Below are positions 52,760 through 60,887 of a stretch of 64,000 nucleotides of DNA, piece by piece (position 1 is the first letter of the stretch; each line of letters begins with the position of its first letter). Source of the stretch: Herbinix luporum (GTDB lineage: Bacteria; Bacillota; Clostridia; Lachnospirales; Lachnospiraceae); the NCBI RefSeq assembly GCF_900070325.1, contig NZ_LN879430.1:1357379-1421378 (forward strand), read 5' to 3'. Below the pieces are notes generated by a model, which was given only the letters and a program-made list of their open reading frames with translations, did not search any database and had not been told where the DNA came from. Position numbers and translations under genes: made by a program.

Positions 52760-53305
52760 ATGAGAATTTTAGCAGAAGATACTATGGCACTAGTAATAGA
52801 CTTTCAAGAAAAGCTTATGCCGGTAATGTATAAAAACGAAGAGCTTCTTCATAATACTGAATTATTAATAAAAGGTCTTAAGACCCTTAATATCCCCATG
52901 GTGGTTACCCAGCAATATACAAAGGGACTTGGTATGACAGTGCCAGAAATCACTAAAATTTTTGGTGATGATTTTACTTATGAAGATAAGGTAGCTTTTA
53001 GCTGTATGGATGATGAAACCATATCCAATAAGATAAAGGAAATAGGTAAGAAAAATATTATTATTTGTGGTATTGAAGCACATATTTGCGTACTTCAGAC
53101 TGTTATTGATTTAATTGAAAAAGGTTTTAATGTTATCTTAGTTGAAGATTGTATAGGCTCAAGAAAACCAAATGATAAAAAAATTGGGGTTAGAAGAGCC
53201 ACCATGGAAGGTGCAATTATTACCACATATGAAGCCTTACTTTTTGAACTAACAAGAATTGCAAAGGGAGAGGTTTTTAAAACAATATCAAAACTTATTA
53301 AATAA
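52760..53305 (+). CDS. Isochorismatase-family cysteine hydrolase
   Basis: The 181-residue protein has the family's catalytic triad in order: D14 in ALVIDFQEKLMP, lysine in YEDKVAFSC and cysteine in GIEAHICVLQTVIDLI. The cis-peptide-forming segment GIEAHI is also typical. The family hydrolyses amide or ether bonds in compounds such as nicotinamide, ureidoacrylate or isochorismate. The length and the GIEAHICVLQT motif place it with the YcaC-like group of uncertain substrate. It is a single gene with AAGGAGC before the ATG and a strong terminator. Confidence 0.88.
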   Translation: MRILAEDTMALVIDFQEKLMPVMYKNEELLHNTELLIKGLKTLNIPMVVTQQYTKGLGMTVPEITKIFGDDFTYEDKVAFSCMDDETISNKIKEIGKKNIIICGIEAHICVLQTVIDLIEKGFNVILVEDCIGSRKPNDKKIGVRRATMEGAIITTYEALLFELTRIAKGEVFKTISKLIK

Positions 53306-53342
53306 GTAAATCTCTTAATTACAATATATTAATTATATAATA

Positions 53343-53396
53343 TTGCAATCATACCGCTTGCCTTTTATAAGGAAGCCCAGTGTGATTGCATTTTTT
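53343..53396 (+). terminator. Large terminator hairpin after the isochorismatase gene
   Basis: The outer stem TGCAATCATAC/GTGTGATTGCA and inner stem GCTTGCCTT/AAGGAAGC are followed by TTTTTT. Confidence 0.85.
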
Positions 53397-53486
53397 ATGC
53401 AACTAATCTTAACATAACTTGTGAATTTAAGTTGGTTTAACTTATATGTTTAATGGTTTATTATATACTTAGGAGGTATGAAAAAT

Positions 53487-53939
53487 ATGAATAGTTCGAA
53501 GAAAAATATTGCGGCAAATCTTAGGTACTTAAGAAACCGTCATAGTCTATCACAGGAAGAAGTTGCTGAAAAAATCGGAGTTAGCCGTCAATCTGTTGCA
53601 AAGTGGGAAAACGGTGATTCTCTCCCTGACATAATAAAATGCGAAGCTTTAGCTGATTTGTATGATGTTTCACTAAATGATTTGGTCCGTTTTGATCCTG
53701 AAGAAGAAGGTATGCCTATTCCTCCAAAAAACAAACATTTGTTTGATCTTGTAACCTTGGGAGAAAGAGGACAAATCGTATTGCCAAAGAAGGCTAGGGA
53801 TACTTTTAATCTTAAACCTGGGGATAGTTTAGTAGTTTTAGGAGACACCAATCCAGGAAGTTCCGGAATTGCCCTTATAGATAGCCAAACCTTTCTTCAT
53901 ATGACCGGACATGTTATAGATAATTTTCTCAAAGAATAA
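53487..53939 (+). CDS. XRE helix-turn-helix plus AbrB-type domain regulator
   Basis: The 150-residue protein has an N-terminal XRE helix-turn-helix (SLSQEEVAEKIGVSRQSVAK and WENGDSLPDI) and, after residue 90, a SpoVT/AbrB-type swapped-hairpin DNA-binding segment (GERGQIVLPKKARDTFNLKP). Two DNA-binding modules in one small protein are unusual. I place the start at 53487, 10 bases after AGGAGG; the ATG at 53478 is too close to it. It leads a three-gene operon with an ABC-2 type exporter, which it probably regulates. Confidence 0.85.
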   Translation: MNSSKKNIAANLRYLRNRHSLSQEEVAEKIGVSRQSVAKWENGDSLPDIIKCEALADLYDVSLNDLVRFDPEEEGMPIPPKNKHLFDLVTLGERGQIVLPKKARDTFNLKPGDSLVVLGDTNPGSSGIALIDSQTFLHMTGHVIDNFLKE

Positions 53940-53965
53940 GCAAAGAATAAGGGAGGTAATTGAAC

Positions 53966-54712
53966 ATGAATATACTGACCGTAAAAGGACTTACTAAAAG
54001 GTATCCAAATTTTTTACTAGAAGATATTAGCTTTGCTGTCCCAGAAGGTAAAATAATGGGGCTTATCGGAAAAAATGGTGCAGGAAAAAGCACAACTTTA
54101 AAATCCATACTAAACTTAGTTAATCCTGACCATGGTACTATTGAAATGTTTGGCATGGATTTTAGGAAGAATGAAGAAAGATGTAAACAAGATCTTGGTG
54201 TGGTTTTAGGAGGAATTGATTTTTATAATCATAAAAAATTAGCTGATATTACAGCTGTTACAAAAGCTTTCTATAAAAACTGGGATAATCGGGCATATCA
54301 AAAATATATAAATGAATTTTCCCTACTGACTCATAAAAAGGTAAAGGAACTTTCCTCAGGTATGAAAGTTAAATATATGTTAGCCTTGGCCTTATCCCAT
54401 AATGCTAAACTTTTGATTTTAGATGAACCTACAAGTGGTTTAGATCCGGTATCTAGGGATGATATATTAGAGTTATTTCGGCAACTGGTAGAAAGTAAAA
54501 ATATAAGTATTTTATTCTCTACCCATATCACATCTGATTTAGAAAAATGTGCAGACTATATTACCTATATTAAGGATGGTAAACTCTTAAAAAGTGCCGA
54601 AAAATCTGATTTTATTAAATCCTTTCAACATCTTAAAGAAGCAGATGATAAAGCTGACTTATCTTTGGAAGAGATTATGATTAGGACTGAAAGGAGAAGA
54701 TATAATGTTTAA
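53966..54712 (+). CDS. ABC-2 type transporter ATPase
   Basis: The 248-residue ATPase has GLIGKNGAGKSTTLKSIL (Walker A), ELSSGMKVKYMLALALS (signature, with SSGM) and LLILDEPTSGLDPVSRDDIL (Walker B). This is the pattern of YtrB/BcrA-like exporters. GGGAGG lies 9 bases before the ATG at 53966. It follows the XRE-AbrB regulator by 26 bases and overlaps the permease gene by 8 bases. The substrate is unknown; relatives respond to cell-wall-active compounds. Confidence 0.92.
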   Translation: MNILTVKGLTKRYPNFLLEDISFAVPEGKIMGLIGKNGAGKSTTLKSILNLVNPDHGTIEMFGMDFRKNEERCKQDLGVVLGGIDFYNHKKLADITAVTKAFYKNWDNRAYQKYINEFSLLTHKKVKELSSGMKVKYMLALALSHNAKLLILDEPTSGLDPVSRDDILELFRQLVESKNISILFSTHITSDLEKCADYITYIKDGKLLKSAEKSDFIKSFQHLKEADDKADLSLEEIMIRTERRRYNV

Positions 54713-55346
54713 TCTTTTATACAAGGAATTACGTTTAGCCACACACCCTAATTTATATATATTTACCTTGCTTGGAGCCTTAGTAATTGTTCCTGCATAT
54801 CCTTATGGTATGGTGTTTATATTTGGTTGCTTAGGACCATATATTAGCTTTATGTACGGACGAGAAACCAATGATATATACTACACTTCTTTGTTGCCGG
54901 TGAAAAAGAAAGATACTGTAAAAGCAAAAGTCTTACTTATAGTTTTAGCTCAAATGACCCAATTACTTATTTCTCTGCCTTTTGCTGTATTAAGGCTTTA
55001 TGTATTACCTGATGGCAACCCGGCCGGTATTGAAGCAAACCTAGCTTACTATGGTTTTGGATTTATAATTTACGCCATATTTGATTTGATTTTTCTGACA
55101 CAGTTTTTTAAAACCGCCTATAAAGTGGGTAAAGCTTTTATACTGGCAATTATACCGGCTACCCTTGGAGTAATTATCATGGAAGTCCTTGTGCATATTC
55201 CAAAGTTTCAATGGCTTGATAGTGTCGAACCTAATATAATCTTGCAGCAGCTTCCTATATTAATTCTAGGAATAATATTCTATATATTTAGTATCTTACT
55301 TGCATTTAGAATATCAGCAAAAAGATTTCAACAAGTCGATTTATAA
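54705..55346 (+). CDS. ABC-2 type transporter permease
   Basis: The 213-residue membrane protein has six hydrophobic segments in the arrangement of ABC-2 permeases of the YtrC/DUF-type group (YKELRLATHPNLYIFTLLGA, FGCLGPYISFMYGRETND, YYTSLLPVKKKDTVKAK). It overlaps the ATPase gene and ends the operon. The motif LPVKKKDTVKAK is typical of small-permease exporters that work with a paired ATPase. The complex would sit in the cytoplasmic membrane. Confidence 0.87.
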   Translation: MFNLLYKELRLATHPNLYIFTLLGALVIVPAYPYGMVFIFGCLGPYISFMYGRETNDIYYTSLLPVKKKDTVKAKVLLIVLAQMTQLLISLPFAVLRLYVLPDGNPAGIEANLAYYGFGFIIYAIFDLIFLTQFFKTAYKVGKAFILAIIPATLGVIIMEVLVHIPKFQWLDSVEPNIILQQLPILILGIIFYIFSILLAFRISAKRFQQVDL

Positions 55347-55451
55347 TATTATTTTGTAAATATTTCAATCTTATTTTAAGCTCTATTACTTTGAGTATAA
55401 TATATCATTCTTGCTTAAATATAAGAAATTTAAACATTTAGTTATAATTAT

Positions 55452-55499
55452 AATAAAAGTCCTTCTTTCTCTAATAAGAGACAAAAGGACTTTTTTATT
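55452..55499. terminator. Bidirectional terminator between ABC-2 operon and alcohol dehydrogenase
   Basis: AATAAAAGTCCTT pairs with AAGGACTTTTTTATT across 20 bases, with T-runs on both sides. Confidence 0.85.
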
Positions 55500-55500
55500 A

Positions 55501-56601
55501 TTAGTTTTTAAGCAAACTCTTTCTATAAATATTTATGATATCTTCAAGACTTACTTCTTCCGTATGATTTTCCAGCTTTTTCTTGTTGGCAAAAAATTTT
55601 TTTGAGTACTCATTAATCTCATCTTCAGTTATTTCAATCTTTACATCAATTAATCTGTTAAATATAGATTCTAATTCTTCCAAATTACTAAAGCCTAAAA
55701 TATTTAACATTCTTTCTATCTTTGTTTTATCCTTAAAGCTTTTTAGATACTCCATAGTCAAAACACCATTGGCAAGTCCATGTGGTAGTCCTTTAAAATA
55801 AGTAAGGGGATAACCCATTCCATGGGGTAGGGATGTTCCATTTTGAGCAATTTGTATTCCAGCTAAAGCTGATGCCATCATGACTTTATTTCTAAACTCT
55901 ACTGTCAATTCTTTATTTACTAATCTTTCAAAACAATATTTAAACAGCTCAAAGCCTTTCTCTCCATAGATATCTGACATATAAGTACTATTGGTGTTTA
56001 AGTAGCCTTCTACTAAATGGGTAAATGCATCGATGGCAGTATTAACAGTAATATCATAAGGTAGGTCATAAGTATATCTACTATCCAAAAAGGCAACTTT
56101 GGGGAATATACTTTGTCCTAGGTTTTTCTTAGTCTTTTCCTTAATAGAAGTCACTATGCTGTACTGGGTAACTTCTGAACCTGTTCCGGAAGTTGTAGCT
56201 ACCGCCACCACCGGAATACTTTCTAACTTTCCACTGCTAAATATATTTTCCTTATTGACATCTGGATTTTTAATAAATACGGCTACCGCCTTTGCAGCAT
56301 CCATGGGAGATCCTCCACCGATGCCTATAACAAAATCCACATTGTTTATCTTTCCTATATAACTTCCTTTTTCTATGGTTTCTAATGATGGATTCTCCTC
56401 TACTTCATCAAAAAGAATATGTTCTACTCCTGTTGTAGTTAAGGCAGTCTTTACATCGTCATAGGAACCATTTTTTTTTGCAGAGTTTCTCCCTGTAACA
56501 ATTAAAGCTTTCTTGCCGATTGCACTAAATACTTCTTTATTCTTTAAAATCACTTCTTCACCAAAATATATTTCGGTTGGCATTGTAAATTTAAATTCCA
56601 T
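55501..56601 (-). CDS. Iron-containing alcohol dehydrogenase
   Basis: The 366-residue enzyme is a family III metal-dependent dehydrogenase: FTMPTEIYFGEEV at the start, IGIGGGSPMDAAKA for NAD(P), TSGTGSEVT, then the iron ligands D and H in NTAIDAFTHLVEGYL and the histidines of LPHGMGYPLTYFKGLPHGLA. The C-terminal residues continue to a normal end. The family reduces aldehydes or oxidises primary alcohols and diols in fermentation. It is a single gene with GGGAG before the ATG. The exact substrate is not predictable. Confidence 0.93.
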   Translation of the reverse strand: MEFKFTMPTEIYFGEEVILKNKEVFSAIGKKALIVTGRNSAKKNGSYDDVKTALTTTGVEHILFDEVEENPSLETIEKGSYIGKINNVDFVIGIGGGSPMDAAKAVAVFIKNPDVNKENIFSSGKLESIPVVAVATTSGTGSEVTQYSIVTSIKEKTKKNLGQSIFPKVAFLDSRYTYDLPYDITVNTAIDAFTHLVEGYLNTNSTYMSDIYGEKGFELFKYCFERLVNKELTVEFRNKVMMASALAGIQIAQNGTSLPHGMGYPLTYFKGLPHGLANGVLTMEYLKSFKDKTKIERMLNILGFSNLEELESIFNRLIDVKIEITEDEINEYSKKFFANKKKLENHTEEVSLEDIINIYRKSLLKN

Positions 56602-56700
56602 AAAACTTTCTCCCTTCTGTCTTATAGTAGCAAGTAGATTTTTATGTAATTATACCATAGGTTATAGATATAATTAAAACTTCTTTATCAACCATAATAA

Positions 56701-56741
56701 AGAGCTGCTGCAAAACTAGTATAAAGTTTTACATCAGCTCT
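56701..56741 (-). terminator. Hairpin after the dockerin gene
   Basis: Arms 56701-56717 and 56725-56741 pair over 17 bases with two imperfect positions, about 60 bases past the stop codon. T residues are few on the minus strand, so it is a weak terminator. Nothing else is visible between 56602 and 56802. Confidence 0.55.
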
Positions 56742-56802
56742 CTATTATATTAATCTAATTATTATTATAACTAATTCAGTAAATATTTAAGCTATTAAGA
56801 TT

Positions 56803-57690
56803 TTAGGTATCCGGTAAGATGGTAATCATTCGCAACAGGTACTTCTTAAAAACAGCGAGATCCAAAGCGTCAATTGTATTATCTGCATTAAGATCCATTA
56901 CAGGATTATAATCTTCTTCAGAATTTATCAGATATTGCTTTAATAATGCGAAATCTAAAGCATCGATATTTCCGTCATTATTACAATCTCCATATTTTAT
57001 AGTTTCAGAAACTTCAAAAAATCCGACTCTCTTCATTTCTTCCCATATGGCATCCGCAGCCGCATAACTTCCTTCTCTTGTGGGATGTATGCCGTCGGAC
57101 ATTATGTATGATGAATATTTTCCTTCAAAAGTAGGTCTCAGGTCATAAAAATATCCCTTTGGGGTAGTTGAACTGCTTACAATATTTTGTATTTGAGGTC
57201 TTAATCTATCAAGATTTGGCTTTAACATACCGGCCAAACCTCCAACCGGATCCGGATAGAAGAGATAAAACACTTTTATTGTTCCGTTTCTTCCCATCTC
57301 ATTTATTAAATTTCTTGCTGCTTCAGCCGCCCTATCTACATTTCCGGCTATGCAATCATTTCCTCCACCATCCATAATAACATACTTTACAGTTCCTGAC
57401 CTTAGAGCATTCCGGTACTGTGTAGGAATATCCGGTGATATTCCACCACTGAGCATTGTACCGCTTACAGATAAATCTCGGAAACTATCATTAGCATCTA
57501 AAATTCCCTCTCTCTTGGCATGTTCCTCCAACCGTTTGGTTATATCATGTGACATAGCCAAAAATGAATCTCCTATTACCACAACCTCACTACCCTTAAT
57601 TTTGTTAGTTTGTGCAGTTGCTTTTGGAGACATAGAAATAAATACCACGGCAAGTACTAATAGAATAGACAAAAGCCTGTTTTTTTTCAT
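56803..57690 (-). CDS. Secreted SGNH/GDSL hydrolase with type I dockerin
   Basis: The 295-residue protein has a signal peptide (residues 1-27, ending around ATAQ) and an SGNH-hydrolase domain: block I VVIGDSFLAMS, block III GGGNDC and block V DGIHPTREGS, giving the catalytic Ser, Asn and Asp-His. Two duplicated 22-residue repeats follow (GDCNNDGNIDALDFALLKQY and DLNADNTIDALDLAVFKKYL), calcium-binding dockerin repeats with the DAL recognition residues. Dockerins plug enzymes into a cellulosome scaffold. The esterase probably trims acetyl or other acyl groups from plant polysaccharide; the substrate is inferred. Confidence 0.92.
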   Translation of the reverse strand: MKKNRLLSILLVLAVVFISMSPKATAQTNKIKGSEVVVIGDSFLAMSHDITKRLEEHAKREGILDANDSFRDLSVSGTMLSGGISPDIPTQYRNALRSGTVKYVIMDGGGNDCIAGNVDRAAEAARNLINEMGRNGTIKVFYLFYPDPVGGLAGMLKPNLDRLRPQIQNIVSSSTTPKGYFYDLRPTFEGKYSSYIMSDGIHPTREGSYAAADAIWEEMKRVGFFEVSETIKYGDCNNDGNIDALDFALLKQYLINSEEDYNPVMDLNADNTIDALDLAVFKKYLLRMITILPDT

Positions 57691-57893
57691 GTGATACCTC
57701 CTTTTCTTAATTTTTTAAAGTTATTGAGACATATACAAGTAATTAATAATCATAGTATATAATAATTTTGTACAGGCATCAACCATTTATTTACATTATT
57801 ATGAATAAATTGTACTTTTTGTTATCTTTTTTAGGTCTTTCCATATATTTAAAACATCCAATATTTCCAACTTCATCTGAAATATTATAAATA

Positions 57894-57928
57894 CAAAAAA
57901 GCAGCTATCATTTGATAGATGCTTTTTA
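57894..57928 (-). terminator. Terminator after the ArsR gene
   Basis: The stem AAAAGCA..CTATCA/TGATAG..TGCTTTT is followed on the minus strand by TTTTTTG. Confidence 0.8.
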
Positions 57929-57948
57929 TAAATAATAGAAATGATTTT

Positions 57949-59061
57949 CTAATTGGGCGAAGTATAACTTTTTAAATCATCTTTTAATCCATTAACTATT
58001 TCTTCAAGTAAATTATAATCTACAACATAACTATATCGATTTTCACTTCTATCCATTTTTATAATCTTGCACTGCAATAAATTATTTAAATGATAGGAAA
58101 TGGTTGCACTTGATACACCTAAAGCCTTGGCTATTTCCTTAGTAGATGTTACACCGGATGCTATTAGCCTTATTACTTCGTATCTAGTCTTATCCCCTAA
58201 GTTTTTAAATACCTGCACTCTCTCATTAATCTTATTCTCATTTATCTGCTTCCGTCTCATTAAGGCTTCTTCCATCTTAAGTCCCCAGGCAATATAGCTA
58301 TTGTCACCTACACCTAATATGGATATGGCAAATTGAAGTACGCAAGATATTAAAATACGATTTTCTCCGTCATTAATAATATTTGAATCCAATATGGAGT
58401 TAGTCTTTTCTTCAATTCCCTTTGCCCCATTTTTATTTAAAAATTCAACTAAATACTTACCATAACTACTTACTTCCTCTTCATATAAATCATAGAAAGC
58501 CGAAAAAATATCTAGTATTTTATACATTAAGTCAACATACATTTTCATATATTTAACAGGCTCTTCTATAATCAGAAACAAATTCCATTTTGAAGCTGCC
58601 TCAGTAGGCAAATCCTTTATAAGAGATATTAGTTTGGTTTTATTTAAACTAAGAGTTTCAGCCTTACTCATAATCTCCTTAGAGTATTCTAGACTATTTT
58701 CATTATCAGAAATTATTGAATATACTATACTTGTGATTATTTCCTTTTCACTTAGTCCTAATAACATATCCAAATATTCTTTTTCACTTTTATGGCCGAT
58801 TATACTATATAGATTGGTAATCAAACCTATAAAATTAAAATCTCCATGGAAATTTTTCATATAAAAAAATTCAATATCCTTTATATAGGGCTGTAGCTTT
58901 AGATCTACTTTATTTAAGAAATCTAAATAATCTGCTAAGGAAGGTACGTTAAATTCATCATCTTTATTTAATTCTTCATAACGCTTTTTAGCAAATACTA
59001 GGCTTGGAAACTCTAAAAAATCATATATTCTACTTTCTATGGGATAAAACCTAAAATTCAT
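57949..59061 (-). CDS. ArsR-type regulator with large N-terminal domain
   Basis: The 370-residue protein has an unrecognised helical N-terminal region (about 1-280), which may bind a ligand or mediate dimers, and a C-terminal ArsR winged helix: VFKNLGDKTRYEVIRLI, then STKEIAKALGVSSATISYHL and the wing ENRYSYVVDYNLL. No metal-binding cysteine pair is seen, so it is not a classic arsenic or cadmium sensor. It follows the broken MFS gene by 28 bases and probably controls the perfect palindrome at that gene's promoter. Its target would once have been the transporter. Confidence 0.85.
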   Translation of the reverse strand: MNFRFYPIESRIYDFLEFPSLVFAKKRYEELNKDDEFNVPSLADYLDFLNKVDLKLQPYIKDIEFFYMKNFHGDFNFIGLITNLYSIIGHKSEKEYLDMLLGLSEKEIITSIVYSIISDNENSLEYSKEIMSKAETLSLNKTKLISLIKDLPTEAASKWNLFLIIEEPVKYMKMYVDLMYKILDIFSAFYDLYEEEVSSYGKYLVEFLNKNGAKGIEEKTNSILDSNIINDGENRILISCVLQFAISILGVGDNSYIAWGLKMEEALMRRKQINENKINERVQVFKNLGDKTRYEVIRLIASGVTSTKEIAKALGVSSATISYHLNNLLQCKIIKMDRSENRYSYVVDYNLLEEIVNGLKDDLKSYTSPN

Positions 59062-59089
59062 CTTTTATACCTCTCATATTAATACTATT

Positions 59090-59681
59090 CTAAGCTTCAA
59101 ATTCCGATTCTAATTCTCTTTCATCATAACTAAGTAAAGTCTTCTTATATAAGGCAATAGCTATCATTAATATAAATCCACTGATGATTATAACAACACT
59201 CGGGTTAATTATATCATATAAAATTCCAAAAATCATTTGCCCCACAGGAATAAATACTGTAACTGTCCATTAACTGGTCCTTCTTCACTAAGCTAGGTAA
59301 AACTGCAGACATTGCTGAGTTAAAAAATATCTCTGTTATTTCAAGCAAAATAACCAGAATACAGATTAAGAAAACAGTTAAGCTGCCACTTGTTATATAT
59401 ATTAGAGCAAATATTCCTAAGATAATACCGTTTATAAAATCTAATAAAACTATGGTCTTTTTTCTATTAAACCAATCACCAAAAACTCCAGCTATAGGAG
59501 ACAATAATAATCTAGGTAATATGGATACTGATAATATAGATGCAAATATAGTGGCCGAACCTGTAATTTCTAGTACATATAAGGATAGGGCAAACTGTTG
59601 CATATTACTTCCTACTAAGGAAACCAACTTACCTAATATTAATAAAGAAAAATCCTTTTGTTTCATAAGTTTAAAATTCAT
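59090..59681 (-). pseudogene. MFS transporter with internal deletion
   Basis: From the ATG at 59681 about 140 codons encode the first four or five helices of an MFS drug-efflux-type protein (KDFSLLILGKLVSLVGSNMQ, LPRLLLSPIAGVFGDWFNRK). After KKDQLMD the frame departs from the family, and from about 59275 another frame continues with the last helices and tail (VTVFIPVGQMIFGILYDIIN, YKKTLLSYDERELES) to the stop at 59090-59092. About 180 residues are missing. Both ends of the gene and its regulated promoter are intact. Confidence 0.75.
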
Positions 59682-59711
59682 TTGTTAATCCTCCCTAATG
59701 TTTTCTACTAT

Positions 59712-59773
59712 AGAATATTACAGTATTTATCTAATGTCAATATACAAATTAGATATTTATCTAATTTGTATAT
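59712..59773 (-). promoter_or_regulatory. Promoter and 34-bp perfect palindrome of the MFS-ArsR operon
   Basis: On the minus strand TTGACA (59735-59740) and TATTCT (59712-59717) are 17 bases apart. Directly upstream and touching the -35 element, 59740-59773 has 16-bp perfect arms (ATATACAAATTAGATA and complement) with a 2-base centre. Extra ATCTAAT half-sites lie at about 59729-59735 and 59789-59795. This fits binding of the ArsR-type regulator encoded by the same operon. Confidence 0.7.
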
Positions 59774-59799
59774 TTGTTTTGTATTTTTATCTAATATTC

Positions 59800-59842
59800 A
59801 AATAAAAACATCCCATAACTAATAGTTAAAAGATGTTTTTAT
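59800..59842 (-). terminator. Terminator-like hairpin after an unnamed gene remnant
   Basis: TAAAAACATC and its complement enclose about 19 bases; TTTTTA follows on the minus strand. It lies 19 bases past the stop of the remnant at 59861-59974. Confidence 0.65.
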
Positions 59843-59860
59843 AGAATCAATCTTGTATTA

Positions 59861-59974
59861 TTACTTTATTAAATATGATCCTCGGCTCCTGCCATTAACA
59901 GTATATCCTGAGTTAAAGTATATGTTTTTATATTGGGCATTTTTAATTTTATCCTTGGGAACATATTGTTTTAC
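59861..59974 (-). pseudogene. C-terminal remnant of an unknown protein
   Basis: About 37 codons end at TAA 59861-59863 and read with protein-like composition (KQYVPKDKIKNAQYKNIY, GYTVNGRSRGSYLIK). There is no start codon or ribosome binding site, and the frame runs back into the terminator of the NifX-like gene. A terminator follows. I take it as the last piece of a lost gene; I do not recognise the family. Confidence 0.35.
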
Positions 59975-59976
59975 AT

Positions 59977-60033
59977 AAAAATAGTGCCTACATACATCTT
60001 GTTATGTAAGCACTGTTTATGTAAGCACTATTT
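59977..60033 (-). terminator. Terminator with duplicated arm, NifX-like gene
   Basis: TTATGTAAGCACT occurs twice in tandem (60002-60014 and 60017-60029), and both copies can pair with AGTGCCTACATA at 59983-59994. On the minus strand the hairpin is followed by TTTTTATG. Two alternative stems are therefore possible. Confidence 0.7.
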
Positions 60034-60049
60034 TCAACTTTATATAATA

Positions 60050-60412
60050 CTATTGGCTACATTCATCATGATTCTGATGTTTATGACAAATAGTTCCTGT
60101 AGATTTTAATGAGCCTTGTAAGTATGCTTCTGCCGCTGCTTTGGCATTACCTCTTGCTCCAATTATAACCTCTATACCTTTCTCATTGAAGATATCAATG
60201 GCTCCGCCTCCCATGGCTCCTGAAATTATCACATTAACCCCTAAATCATTTAAAAAGTTAGGAAAAAAACCAGGCTTATGTCCCGGGTTGGGTATAGACT
60301 CACTTTTAACTATTAGATTATTATCAACTTCAAAAATATTAAAATTATCACAATGTCCAAAATGTTTGGTAATCATTTCATCTTCACTTGCTACTGCAAT
60401 TTTAATCATCTT
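60050..60412 (-). CDS. NifX/NifB-type metal-cofactor-binding protein
   Basis: The protein of about 120 residues has the dinitrogenase iron-molybdenum cofactor-binding fold: MIKIAVASEDEMITKHFGHC at the start, FNIFEVDNN, ISGAMGGGAIDIFNEKGIEV and GARGNAKAAAEAYLQGSL, ending with HKHQNHDECSQ, a metal-binding-like tail. GGAGGAG lies 5 bases before the ATG at 60412. The frame extends upstream to an ATG at 60487, coupled to the previous stop (TAATG) with AAGGAAG before it; that would add 25 residues with three cysteines. No nitrogenase genes are near, so the protein probably handles iron-sulfur or other metal cofactors. Confidence 0.85.
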   Translation of the reverse strand, partial: KMIKIAVASEDEMITKHFGHCDNFNIFEVDNNLIVKSESIPNPGHKPGFFPNFLNDLGVNVIISGAMGGGAIDIFNEKGIEVIIGARGNAKAAAEAYLQGSLKSTGTICHKHQNHDECSQ

Positions 60413-60486
60413 TTCTCCTCCAATCTTTTTATCTAGTAAACAGCATTTGATCCATTCACATATTTCAATTCCATCTTTTCTAGTCA

Positions 60487-60867
60487 TTATAACTTCCTTA
60501 TCTTTAATGCTTTACTTATTTGATTATTTAGCTTTTCTGCTGTTTCTTGGCTAATAGCATGCTCCATTTTGCAGGCATCTTTTTTAGCAATTGATTTGCT
60601 TACTCCTAGAACGTCAACTAAAAATAATACTATAAGGTCATGTTTCTTTTTTATTTGTGCAGCAAGCTTGTATCCTTTTTCTGTAAGAGCGATGCTCCCG
60701 TATTTTTCTTTTTCAATTAAACCAGCATTTTTTAATTCTGACATCATTCTGCTTACACTAGCCCTTGTAATTCCAAGCTTGTCAGCAATATCTGATGATC
60801 GTATTTCTTTGTTAAATTTAGATAACTCAAAAATAACCCGTAGATAATCTTCCTTTGAACATGTAAT
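60487..60867 (-). CDS. DtxR-family metal-dependent regulator (start uncertain)
   Basis: The frame encodes a winged-helix domain (EDYLRVIFELSKFNKEIRSS and DIADKLGITRASVSRMMSEL) followed by the dimer region typical of DtxR/MntR proteins (DVLGVSKSIAKKDACKMEHA), ending after about 126 residues. No ATG, GTG or TTG lies at the right place. The codon 9 bases after GGAGG is ATT at 60865-60867, and the nearby ATG at 60860-60862 is out of frame by one base. A rare ATT start, a one-base insertion or an error are the choices. An ATG at 60747 lies inside the helix-turn-helix and is not a sensible start. It is co-transcribed with the NifX-like gene. Confidence 0.75.
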   Translation of the reverse strand: MTCSKEDYLRVIFELSKFNKEIRSSDIADKLGITRASVSRMMSELKNAGLIEKEKYGSIALTEKGYKLAAQIKKKHDLIVLFLVDVLGVSKSIAKKDACKMEHAISQETAEKLNNQISKALKIRKL

Positions 60868-60887
60868 TACTAATCACCTCCGCATTA

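Noticed and set aside
60050..60412. Nitrogenase cofactor gene as evidence of nitrogen fixation
   Set aside because: NifX/NifB-C-type domains occur widely in non-fixing anaerobes and no nif structural genes are in the window.
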